Shown here piece after piece: positions 28,728 through 37,018 of a DNA stretch of 64,000 nt. Origin of the DNA: Cyclobacteriaceae bacterium (lineage in GTDB: Bacteria; Bacteroidota; Bacteroidia; Cytophagales; Cyclobacteriaceae); assembly GCA_016787725.1 (NCBI GenBank), contig JAEUTZ010000004.1:339259-403258 (forward strand), written 5' to 3'. Made by a program: the position numbers and the translations under genes. Numbering within the stretch: the stretch's first letter is position 1; the number at the start of each line of letters is the position of its first letter. The notes below the pieces were generated by a model, which saw only the letters and a list, made by a program, of their open reading frames with translations, searched no databases and had not been told where the DNA came from.

Positions 28728-31700
28728 CTAACTGGCAATGGCCAGCGCCTGATCACCTCGTTTGTTAATCATCGGCACTTTAGTCATCCAAAAAACATCC
28801 AGTGCATATACGCCAAAGTCTTCGATTACTTTGCCTTTTATTTCATAAAACCCCCGACCCCGGAAAGGAAACTTACGGGCTGAATCGGGGAAGTGTACGG
28901 TGTCAAATACTTCTCCGTGTACATCATAGAATGTACCAAAACACATGTGTTCTTTGGTTTTCATGGTGGCAGCATCTTTGGTGGTAACCAAATACCCCAC
29001 CAAACGAACTGACTTTCCTTTTTTATGACGGAGCTCAAGAGCCCGGGTGTCACCGAAGTCACGCGTTTCCAGCAAGTCAAATGGATTGCAGAGCGGGAAC
29101 CCCAATAGTTCGATTTCGTCAAAGGCGTCCTCCAGCGGATTGCGTTTCAATTCAGGAAGGGCATAGTTTTTTGGTTCGGTGTCAAACAGATCAACGGTGG
29201 TGAGCGGCCGGGTGCGGTTGCTACTAAAGAAGAGCATTCCTTCCCACAGCAGATGTTGTTTGGTTTTTCCCGTAAAGCGAAAGGACCCCAGCCGGATGAG
29301 GATACGCAGTTGCTCCAACCCGATGCCCGGGGTGCGTCTCAAAAAATTATCCAGACTCTTGTAGCTTCCTCTTTTCTTTCGTTCTTCTGCAATCTGTTGT
29401 CCGATTTTTGTCTCCAGACTTTTTAAATGAATGAATCCAATATAAATCGTATCCCCGGCAATGGTAGTCAGGTATTCGCTGTGGTTTACGCAAGGGGCCT
29501 CAATTTTTGCACCGTTCATGCGGGCCTCGTGAAAGTAAAATTCAGTGCGATAAAATCCGCCAAAGTTATTGATGACACCCACCATGAACTCCAGCGGAAA
29601 ATGAGCCTTGAGGTATAAGCTCTGATAACTCTCCACGGCATAACTGGCCGAGTGGCCTTTGGCAAACGAGTATCCTGCAAAGCTCTCAATTTCAAACCAC
29701 ACCCGGTCAATGATGGGTTGTGCATATCCGATTTTTTTGCAGTTCTCAAAAAACGTATCGCGCACCCGCTGAAATTCTTCGCGCGAGCGATACTTCCCCG
29801 ACATGCCCCTGCGCAATACATCGGCTTCGGTAAGCGTTAACCCTGCAAAGTGATGGGCCACTTTAATCACATCTTCCTGATACACCATAACGCCATAGGT
29901 ATCGTGCATAATTTCATCCATCTTGGGGTGAATGGATTCATACGGAATGCCGTTACGGTGCATATGAAAACGTTCGATATACGCTTTCATCATGCCGGAA
30001 CTGGCCACCCCGGGGCGAATGATGGAGCTGGCCGCCACCAGCGTGAGGTAATCGTCACATTGCAGTTTGCCCAATAACATGCGCATGGCAGGCGACTCCA
30101 CATAAAAGCAGCCCATGGCTTTGCTGTTGCGCATGAGGGTTTTTATTTTTTCATCCTCCTTAAATTTCTTGAATTGATAGATGTTCACATCAATTCCTTT
30201 ATTTCGCTTCACGTGCTTTACGGTTTCTTTAATATGCCCCAGCCCGCGCTGACTCAGGATGTCGAACTTATAAATGCCAAAGTCTTCGGCTGCATGCATT
30301 TCAAATTGTGCAACGGGCAAACTTTTGGGTGGAAACTCCGTGGCGGTATAGGTGTAGATGGGCTTCTCGGTGATGAGCACTCCGCCTGCATGAATGGAGA
30401 TATAGGCCGGGAGTTCCTTTTGCACGATGTAGGAAGCGTACGTCATTACGCGCTGGGCGATGTGATCGCGTTCCACAACTTGCTTCCGGTTTTCAACCAG
30501 GGCATCAATTTCTTCTTTGGGTAAACCAAATACTTTGCCCAATTCACGAATGATGGATTTTGCCTGATAGGTTACATGCGTACCCAGTAAGCACACATGA
30601 TCATAGCCATACTTGTCAAAGATGTATTCATAAATCGCATCGCGGTTGTCCCACGAGAAATCAATATCAAAATCGGGTGGAGATACCCGTTCTTCGTTCA
30701 GGAAGCGTTCAAAGAATAAATCGAGCTCAATAGGATCTACGTTCGTGATGCCCAGGCAATAGGCCACCGTGCTGTTGGCGCCACTGCCGCGCCCCACAAA
30801 ATCGTACCCTTTCTTTTTAGCAAACCGGATCAAATCGTAAGCAATAAGATAATAGGCGGTGAATCCTTTTGTCTTAATGATGGTTAGCTCCTTTTCAATC
30901 CGGTCTTTCCAAATGGTTTTATCCTGCCCGTACCGGGTGGCGTATCCTTTCAGGGTTTGTTCACGCAGGTGTTTCAGGTCTTCTTTGGCGCTGTGGGTAA
31001 ATACTTTTTTGTTTTTGTCTTCACCCAACCTGCAGGAGATCGTGCATTGGTCAAGCAACGATTGAGCGTTTTGAATCAACTCAGGAAACGCATCAAATTG
31101 TTTTTCCAACGCTTCCGGAGGCACCATGTATTCATCCTTGCCGGCCAGTAAATGATCGGGTAGTTTACTTAACAATGTGTTGTGGGCAATGCAACGCAGC
31201 AACCGGTGAATATTAAAATCCCGGTAAACGGGTTTTCCTTTTTTTCTTGTTTCAGGCGGCCGCAAAGTAACCGGGTGGTGTACTACAAACTTGTATTCGT
31301 AGTCTTCGCGCTGCGGATGATTGGCATAGTTAATCAGGTCTTGCCTGCGCACTCCAATGTATTCGTTTTCACGAAGCAGGTCGGGGTCCATTTTTCCAAA
31401 CGGGTAGATCACAAAAGCTTCGTTGAATTCCGGTGCGCGGTCGGGTAGCGGTTTTCCTTCGCGATTGTGATAGGATAAAAAGCGATTGATGGACTCCAGC
31501 CCCTGATTATTTTTAGCGATGGCGATGTACAGCAACCCCGGATCAGCTTTCACAGAGAGTTTTTCGGCCGGGTCGGTCGTAAAAAACGTTACATCTTTTC
31601 TAAATTCAATTCCTACGGCCAGGGTAAGATCGTACGCAGGGTTTCCATACTTCGTCAATCCGTTCGCGCAAGGTTTATTTTCCTCGCAAAGCCTGAGCAT

Positions 31701-31838
31701 TTCGAGGTACGATGCCACGTTGTTGATTTCTGTGAGTGCAAGTTTATGGATGCCGCACCGCCTGGCTTCCTCAAAAAGGTCTTTGATCGGCAGCGTGCCG
31801 TATTTGAAACTGAAGCCGGTGTGGCAGTTGAGATACAT
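28728..31838 (-). CDS. DNA polymerase III alpha subunit, short DnaE2-like form
   Basis: A 1036-residue C-family polymerase, shorter than replicative DnaE (about 1160-1200 or more). The N-terminal PHP domain begins MYLNCHTGFSFKYGTL; the HxH metal motif of active PHP domains is altered to N-C-H. The catalytic Asp pair is in PPDFDIDFSWDN near residue 385, with a third in KFDILSQRGLGH. An OB-fold follows near the C-terminus (VRLVGYLVTTKD). It is the last gene of dinB-recQ-dnaE on the minus strand, a neighbourhood that points to damage-tolerant, error-prone synthesis rather than bulk replication. The replicative DnaE is presumably elsewhere in the genome. Confidence 0.87.
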   Translation of the reverse strand: MYLNCHTGFSFKYGTLPIKDLFEEARRCGIHKLALTEINNVASYLEMLRLCEENKPCANGLTKYGNPAYDLTLAVGIEFRKDVTFFTTDPAEKLSVKADPGLLYIAIAKNNQGLESINRFLSYHNREGKPLPDRAPEFNEAFVIYPFGKMDPDLLRENEYIGVRRQDLINYANHPQREDYEYKFVVHHPVTLRPPETRKKGKPVYRDFNIHRLLRCIAHNTLLSKLPDHLLAGKDEYMVPPEALEKQFDAFPELIQNAQSLLDQCTISCRLGEDKNKKVFTHSAKEDLKHLREQTLKGYATRYGQDKTIWKDRIEKELTIIKTKGFTAYYLIAYDLIRFAKKKGYDFVGRGSGANSTVAYCLGITNVDPIELDLFFERFLNEERVSPPDFDIDFSWDNRDAIYEYIFDKYGYDHVCLLGTHVTYQAKSIIRELGKVFGLPKEEIDALVENRKQVVERDHIAQRVMTYASYIVQKELPAYISIHAGGVLITEKPIYTYTATEFPPKSLPVAQFEMHAAEDFGIYKFDILSQRGLGHIKETVKHVKRNKGIDVNIYQFKKFKEDEKIKTLMRNSKAMGCFYVESPAMRMLLGKLQCDDYLTLVAASSIIRPGVASSGMMKAYIERFHMHRNGIPYESIHPKMDEIMHDTYGVMVYQEDVIKVAHHFAGLTLTEADVLRRGMSGKYRSREEFQRVRDTFFENCKKIGYAQPIIDRVWFEIESFAGYSFAKGHSASYAVESYQSLYLKAHFPLEFMVGVINNFGGFYRTEFYFHEARMNGAKIEAPCVNHSEYLTTIAGDTIYIGFIHLKSLETKIGQQIAEERKKRGSYKSLDNFLRRTPGIGLEQLRILIRLGSFRFTGKTKQHLLWEGMLFFSSNRTRPLTTVDLFDTEPKNYALPELKRNPLEDAFDEIELLGFPLCNPFDLLETRDFGDTRALELRHKKGKSVRLVGYLVTTKDAATMKTKEHMCFGTFYDVHGEVFDTVHFPDSARKFPFRGRGFYEIKGKVIEDFGVYALDVFWMTKVPMINKRGDQALAIAS

Positions 31839-31870
31839 GAATCGGTGCGGAAATCAAGTTTTATAAGGAA

Positions 31871-34021
31871 TTAAGATTCGTTTTGCAACCGTGTTTTGTG
31901 CGCCAGCACCATCCGGATTTCTCCGTAGCTGTAATCCTCACCCAACAATTCTTTGATGGGGGTTAGTGCCTGGGCTCCGGCTTGTGCAATGGCATCGCGA
32001 ATGGCAGAAATCCTTTTGTCGTCCATAAATTCGGTTATGGACAATGTACCCTGCCCGATGTAAAACGCCAGGTGGCCTTCGATGGTGGAGATGCTCAGAT
32101 TTCTTTGCTCCGCAATTTCTGCCAATGTTTTGCCTGACTGAAAGAGCTCGAGGCTTTGTTGTTTTGTATCGGTATCGTGCTCCCGCTTTTCCCTGCGCAG
32201 CCGTTTGGGAGTTTTCTTGTGGATGCGCGATGGCAGCTGATGCTCGCGGCAATACGCAGCTACGATCTCTAAAAACTGTTTTCCGTAGCGTTCGATTTTG
32301 ATTTCACCAAACCCCGAGATTTTCAGAAGCTCTTCTTTGTTTTGCGGCAGGAAGGTAGCCAGTTCGAGCAAGGAAGCATCTGACAACACAATGTAAGCCG
32401 GTACATTTTCCTCACCGGCAATTTGCCTGCGCACGTCTTTCAACTGTTGGAAAAGTGATTTTTCGTAGGGCAACTCTTGTTCGGCAACCTCCACCGTTGA
32501 TTTCGATTTCGTGACCATCACTTTTTCGAGTCCTTTCAAAACCAGAGCACTTTTTGGAGTGAGCGACAGAACCGGGTACATCCCGTCCGACTTGGTGAGG
32601 TATTCCTGGGCAAGCAAATCGCGGATAACGCTGCCCCACTCTTCCTTACTGACTTCGGCTCCAATACCAAATGTTTTAAGTTGTTTGTGTTCTTCGCGGA
32701 TTTTGGCGGCCTGAGAGCCGCGTAAAAAATCAATCACATAGCCGGCCCCAAACTGCTCTTGCAGACGGGCTATGGCCGAAAGAACTTTTTGAGCCAGTAC
32801 GGTGCCGTCTACCTGATCCACGCGGGTAAGGCATACATCGCAATTGTTGCAAGTGGGCGGGGCCGATTCGTCAAAATAGTTGAGCAGGTATTTTCTACGA
32901 CACGTAACCAGATCGCCATATTCGGCCATCTGATTCAACTTCTTCAGGTAGATTTCAGTTTGTTCGGGATTGTTCTCCACCTCTACAAACCTTTTCATTT
33001 TGGTTACATCGGCATAGGAATAAAACAACAACGCTTCGCTGCTCAGCCCATCGCGCCCGGCCCGGCCGGTTTCCTGGTAATAGCTTTCAATGTTTTTGGG
33101 TAAATCCATGTGCACCACATACCGCACATTTGATTTGTCGATGCCCATGCCAAAGGCGATGGTGGCTACCATGATTTTCACATCATCGCGCAAAAATAAT
33201 TCCTGGTGGTGGGCGCGCACGTCTTTGTCGAGCCCCGCATGATAGGGCAGAGCCTGATACCCTTCTGCCTTTAAATCATCGGCCAGCCGTTCGGTAGAAG
33301 CCCGCGACAGGCAATAGATGATGCCGGCATCTTCACGGTGTTGTTGCAGGAACTGCAGCAACTTATCAACGCTGTTGCGTTTTGCTTCCACCGTATACCG
33401 AATGTTGGCACGATTGAAACTGGAAATGAAAACGGCCGGGTTCCTTAATTCCAACTTCTCAAGAATATCTTTTCGCGTGAGGTTGTCGGCCGTGGCGGTA
33501 AGGGCGATGATGGGTACTTGCGGAAACGAGCGCTTGAGATGGGCAAGGGTTAGATACTCGGGCCGGAAGTCGTGACCCCAATGCGAGATGCAGTGCGCTT
33601 CATCTATGGCAATCAAACTTACTTCAAAGGAGTTCAACTGCCGGATGAAGTTGCTTTCGGGGGCGAGGTACAGCAGCTTCAGTTCTTTTGCTTTTATTCG
33701 TTGGAGGATGTCCTGCTGTTCCTGAGGCTGCTGGGTTGAATTTAAAAAAGCAGCGGGGATGCCGTTTATACGCAAAGCATCCACCTGGTCCTTCATCAGG
33801 GCGATGAGGGGCGAGATCACTACGGTGAGCCCGTCAAAAAGTAAAGCTGGAATTTGGTAGCACAACGATTTGCCTCCGCCTGTAGGCATGAGCACAAACG
33901 TGTCGGTCTTTTTCAATAGCGATTGAATAATAGCCTCCTGCTCCAGCCGGAAAGCGCTGTATCCAAATTTTTGTTGGAGTAATTGGAGGGGTGTCATGGT
34001 CATCAGGGTATCGAACTCCAT
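31871..34021 (-). CDS. recQ: ATP-dependent DNA helicase RecQ
   Basis: A 716-residue 3'-5' helicase in recombination and fork repair. Helicase motifs are clear: PTGGGKSLCYQIPAL (I) near residue 42, IDEAHCISHWGHDFRPEY (II) near 137, and YQETGRAGRDG (VI) near 320. The zinc-binding region has CRRKYLLNYF and CNNCDVC. The winged-helix and HRDC domains follow (about 530-600), and the C-terminal 100 residues resemble the HTH_40 domain (ELFQSGKTLAEIAEQRNLS). The start may be the Met at residue 7. It lies 50 bases after dinB and 32 before dnaE2. Confidence 0.93.
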   Translation of the reverse strand: MEFDTLMTMTPLQLLQQKFGYSAFRLEQEAIIQSLLKKTDTFVLMPTGGGKSLCYQIPALLFDGLTVVISPLIALMKDQVDALRINGIPAAFLNSTQQPQEQQDILQRIKAKELKLLYLAPESNFIRQLNSFEVSLIAIDEAHCISHWGHDFRPEYLTLAHLKRSFPQVPIIALTATADNLTRKDILEKLELRNPAVFISSFNRANIRYTVEAKRNSVDKLLQFLQQHREDAGIIYCLSRASTERLADDLKAEGYQALPYHAGLDKDVRAHHQELFLRDDVKIMVATIAFGMGIDKSNVRYVVHMDLPKNIESYYQETGRAGRDGLSSEALLFYSYADVTKMKRFVEVENNPEQTEIYLKKLNQMAEYGDLVTCRRKYLLNYFDESAPPTCNNCDVCLTRVDQVDGTVLAQKVLSAIARLQEQFGAGYVIDFLRGSQAAKIREEHKQLKTFGIGAEVSKEEWGSVIRDLLAQEYLTKSDGMYPVLSLTPKSALVLKGLEKVMVTKSKSTVEVAEQELPYEKSLFQQLKDVRRQIAGEENVPAYIVLSDASLLELATFLPQNKEELLKISGFGEIKIERYGKQFLEIVAAYCREHQLPSRIHKKTPKRLRREKREHDTDTKQQSLELFQSGKTLAEIAEQRNLSISTIEGHLAFYIGQGTLSITEFMDDKRISAIRDAIAQAGAQALTPIKELLGEDYSYGEIRMVLAHKTRLQNES

Positions 34022-34071
34022 TGATCAGGTATAATAAGGGTACTTTTTCTAATAACGGTAAAGGCTGCGGA

Positions 34072-35277
34072 TTAATTGATTAAATTTTTTGTGATTTTCC
34101 CTTTAAACAGATTCATCTCCATGCGCACACGCTTGCTCACATCAATGGTGGTGGCACGCACCAGTTTTTCCACGCCATGTTTGTGTTTGATAAAATCCAT
34201 GGCTTCATAAAGGTTAATGTCCTGCTCGGTTTCGTCAAACAAACTGATCTGGTGGTTGCCCTGCACCAGGTTGCTCAACCGTACCCCCACCAGCCGGATC
34301 AGCATCCTGCGGTTGTACAGTTTGTCGAACAACTCCTGCACCACGCGCAAAATCACGTGATCAGAAGACGTGTAGGGGATATGAATCTGTTTTGTTTCAG
34401 TATCGAAATTGGAGTAGCGGATTTTTACGGTAACACAGGCGGTTAGCTTTTTCTGTTCGCGCAACTGAAATGCCACCTTCTCCACCATCGCGATCAGGAT
34501 GGACTTCAGGCGCTTTACATCAATGGTGTCCTGGTCAAAAGTAGATTCTGTGGAAATGGATTTTTGTTCGCTGTACGATACCACGGGCGAGTCGTCCAAC
34601 CCGTTGGCCTTGTTCCACAAGCTGATGCCATTTTTGCCAAAAGCACTGACTAAAAAGGGCAAGGGCATTTCGCGCAACGTGGCCACCGTGCGCACACCCA
34701 TGTCGTACAGAAAAGTGGCGGTCTGTTTACCGATCATGGGTATTTTATCAATGCTGAGCGGGGCCAGAAATTCTTTTTCTTCTCCGGCCGGAATTTGCTT
34801 TTGGGCGTTGGGCTTGAACTCGCCCGTGGCCACTTTTGATACCAACTTGTTTACGGACAGCGCCATGGAAATGGGCAGACCGCTTTCTTGGATAATGTTT
34901 TTGCGCAGTTCAACCGCCCATTTAAACGTGCCGAAGTAGCGATCGAGGCCGGTGGCATCGATGTAGAATTCATCGATTGAGGATTTTTCGAAAGCCGGGG
35001 CTTTTTCGGCAATGATTTCGGTAACCAGGTGCGAGTTCTGGCTGTAGGCCTCCATGTCGCCCGAGATCACTTTGGCATCGGGGCAAAGTTGAAGGGCCAG
35101 GTACATGGGCATGGCCGAATGGACCCCGAATTTGCGAGCTTCATAACTGCAGGCCGCCACCACACCCCTGCGGCTGCTACCCCCTACAATTAAAGGTAAC
35201 CCCTTCAGTTTTGGCTCCTTTTTGCACTCTACGGCCACAAAAAAGGCATCTAAATCCATGTGTATGATGCTCCTGTT
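34072..35277 (-). CDS. dinB: DNA polymerase IV (DinB)
   Basis: A 401-residue Y-family translesion polymerase. The N-terminal metal-binding motif IIHMDLDAFFVAVE starts at residue 4 and the catalytic acidic pair appears as SSIDEFYIDATG near residue 100. The helix-hairpin-helix region IPMIGKQTATFLYDMG and the little-finger domain follow. The ATG at 35277 is chosen. The frame extends 12 codons further, but that extension would run through a 21-bp palindrome that looks like an operator over the promoter. It is the first gene of a likely dinB-recQ-dnaE2 operon. Confidence 0.93.
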   Translation of the reverse strand, partial: NRSIIHMDLDAFFVAVECKKEPKLKGLPLIVGGSSRRGVVAACSYEARKFGVHSAMPMYLALQLCPDAKVISGDMEAYSQNSHLVTEIIAEKAPAFEKSSIDEFYIDATGLDRYFGTFKWAVELRKNIIQESGLPISMALSVNKLVSKVATGEFKPNAQKQIPAGEEKEFLAPLSIDKIPMIGKQTATFLYDMGVRTVATLREMPLPFLVSAFGKNGISLWNKANGLDDSPVVSYSEQKSISTESTFDQDTIDVKRLKSILIAMVEKVAFQLREQKKLTACVTVKIRYSNFDTETKQIHIPYTSSDHVILRVVQELFDKLYNRRMLIRLVGVRLSNLVQGNHQISLFDETEQDINLYEAMDFIKHKHGVEKLVRATTIDVSKRVRMEMNLFKGKITKNLIN

Positions 35278-35289
35278 CATGGAAGCAAT

Positions 35290-35318
35290 AATACTAAAAT
35301 TTTTAGTATTCAAAACTA
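35290..35318 (-). promoter_or_regulatory. dinB promoter with a perfect palindrome (candidate SOS-type operator)
   Basis: The arms AATACTAAAA (35290-35299) and TTTTAGTATT (35301-35310) surround a single T, a perfect 21-bp inverted repeat. On the minus strand it immediately follows TAGTTTTG (35311-35318), an exact TAnnTTTG -7 box. The palindrome would therefore cover the transcript start, an ideal position for a repressor. No good -33 TTTG is seen at the standard distance. The palindrome ends 12 bases before the dinB ATG. Confidence 0.6.
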
Positions 35319-35398
35319 AAATAATTGTCTTTTTGCGTGAGGGATGGAGTCTTTGTTTGAGCCCGTTAGGGAAAAGGGCAGGGTCGTGAAATGGCGGT

Positions 35399-35442
35399 GG
35401 GCTGATGGCGAGTGGCGACAGCCCGACCCCGGTAAGCCGGGG
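35399..35442. repeat. GC-rich palindromic unit (REP-like)
   Basis: Two hairpins sit in tandem: GGGCTG with CAGCCC (35399-35424) and CCCCGG-TAAG-CCGGGG (35427-35442). The stretch is much richer in GC than its surroundings and lies between the stops and starts of rlmD and dinB. It could act as a terminator-like structure for rlmD but lacks a T run. It resembles dispersed palindromic elements of other Bacteroidota genomes. Confidence 0.45.
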
Positions 35443-35452
35443 GCACGCCCAA

Positions 35453-36928
35453 CTATTTCCTTACATCCAGTCGCACCACATTTTCCACATGGATGGTTTG
35501 CGGAAACATGTCTACCGGCTGCACCGCGGTGATGTCGTACTTCTCGCACAGGATTTTTAAGTCGCGCGCCTGGGTGGCGGCATTGCAGCTCACGTACACG
35601 ATGCGTTTGGGGGCGGCCTGCAACAGCATGTTGGTTACATCTTCATGCATGCCTGCGCGGGGCGGATCGGTGATGATCAAATCGGGGCGGCCGTGGTGTG
35701 AAAGAAAACTTTCGTTGAGCAGATCTTTCATATCGCCTGCATAAAAATCGGTGTTGGTAATGCCGTTGATGGTTGAATTGACCCGGGCATCGTCAATGGC
35801 TGCGGCTACATATTCGAGACCGATTACTTTTTTTGCCTGGCCGGCTACAAAGTTGGCGATGGTGCCCGTGCCCGTGTAAAGATCATAGACCAACTCATCG
35901 CCTTTCAGGTCAGCCAGCTGCCAGGCCACTTTATAAAGTTGGTAGGCTTGTTGCGAATTGGTTTGATAAAAGGATTTGGGGCCAACCCGAAATTGAAGCA
36001 GGCCTGAGCCATCGGGCTTTGGCATTTGTTCAGTTATATAGGGATTGCCTTTCCAACAGATCACCTCCAGATCGGCAAAGGTATCGTTGCGCTTGCCGTT
36101 GATGATGTAGTTGGCCGAAGTGATTTGGGGAAACGCATCGGTGAGGGTTTTCAACATTTGCTCAATCCATTTCATTTCATTGTACGTCACTTGAAGGATA
36201 ATCATCACTTCTCCAGCTTTTGGTGGAGCACCGGCAGGCAGGCTGCTGGTGGCGGTGCGGATGGTGAGCGTACGCAAAAAACCAACTTGCCTGCGCAGAT
36301 CGAAAAACGGAATCTGATTTTCCAGTGCGGTCTTCCTGGCCAGCAAGCGAATGGAGTTGGATGGCTCCGGTTGCAGGTAACAGGTATTCACATCAAACAC
36401 GCGGTCGTACATGCGCGGAATGTGATAGCCTAAACCGGGTTCATCCGGGTAGCGGCCATTTTCTTCCATGGCCGCCTGACCCTTTTTTGCTTCCAGTTCT
36501 TCCCTGGTTAACCAACGTCCGGCTGTAAAGGTGTAGTCAAGTTTGTTGCGATAGAAGTTTGTGTTTTTCGATGCGAGAATAGGCGTTATTGCCGGGAGCA
36601 TTAATCCACCAATTCTTTCCAGGTTATCGATTACCTGCTGTTGTTTATATTTTAGTTGAGTTTCATAATTAATATGTTGCCACGAGCAGCCCCCACATAA
36701 TCCGAAATGTTCACAGAACGGTGTGGCGCGATGGGGTGATACTTTCTGAATGGACGTAACTTTTCCTTCCAGGTAGTTGCTTTTAATTTTTGTCAGTTCT
36801 GCTTCTACGGTATCGCCTGGCGCGCCCCCTTGTAAAAAGATGACCAGCCCATTCACCTTTGCCACACACTTGCCTTCGGCCGCCATGGTTTCAATAAGGA
36901 TATTGTCAAGCCGGTCTCCTTTCTTCAT
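35453..36928 (-). CDS. rlmD: 23S rRNA (uracil-C5)-methyltransferase RlmD
   Basis: A 491-residue SAM-dependent methyltransferase for U1939 of 23S rRNA (E. coli numbering). Residues 1-65 are the TRAM RNA-binding domain. The [4Fe-4S] cysteines are in FCEHFGLCGGCSWQH, with the fourth further on in NTCYLQP. The SAM site is VYDLYTGTGTIANF, followed by ITDPPRAGM and the catalytic Cys in YVSCNAATQARDL. Length is typical. It is divergent from the T9SS cargo gene. Confidence 0.94.
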   Translation of the reverse strand: MKKGDRLDNILIETMAAEGKCVAKVNGLVIFLQGGAPGDTVEAELTKIKSNYLEGKVTSIQKVSPHRATPFCEHFGLCGGCSWQHINYETQLKYKQQQVIDNLERIGGLMLPAITPILASKNTNFYRNKLDYTFTAGRWLTREELEAKKGQAAMEENGRYPDEPGLGYHIPRMYDRVFDVNTCYLQPEPSNSIRLLARKTALENQIPFFDLRRQVGFLRTLTIRTATSSLPAGAPPKAGEVMIILQVTYNEMKWIEQMLKTLTDAFPQITSANYIINGKRNDTFADLEVICWKGNPYITEQMPKPDGSGLLQFRVGPKSFYQTNSQQAYQLYKVAWQLADLKGDELVYDLYTGTGTIANFVAGQAKKVIGLEYVAAAIDDARVNSTINGITNTDFYAGDMKDLLNESFLSHHGRPDLIITDPPRAGMHEDVTNMLLQAAPKRIVYVSCNAATQARDLKILCEKYDITAVQPVDMFPQTIHVENVVRLDVRK

Positions 36929-36970
36929 TTTACTGTTTTTGAGCGCGCGAAATTACTGAATTGTGGGGGT

Positions 36971-37000
36971 TTTGGCTGTGCGGTGAAATCCCTATCTTTC
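36971..37000 (+). promoter_or_regulatory. promoter of the T9SS cargo gene
   Basis: TTTG (36971-36974), an 18-base spacer, and TATCTTTC (36993-37000) fit the TTTG-N19-TAnnTTTG Bacteroidota promoter with one mismatch. The ATG follows 18 bases after the -7 box. Confidence 0.65.
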
Positions 37001-37018
37001 CGTACTTGGTGAATTGTG

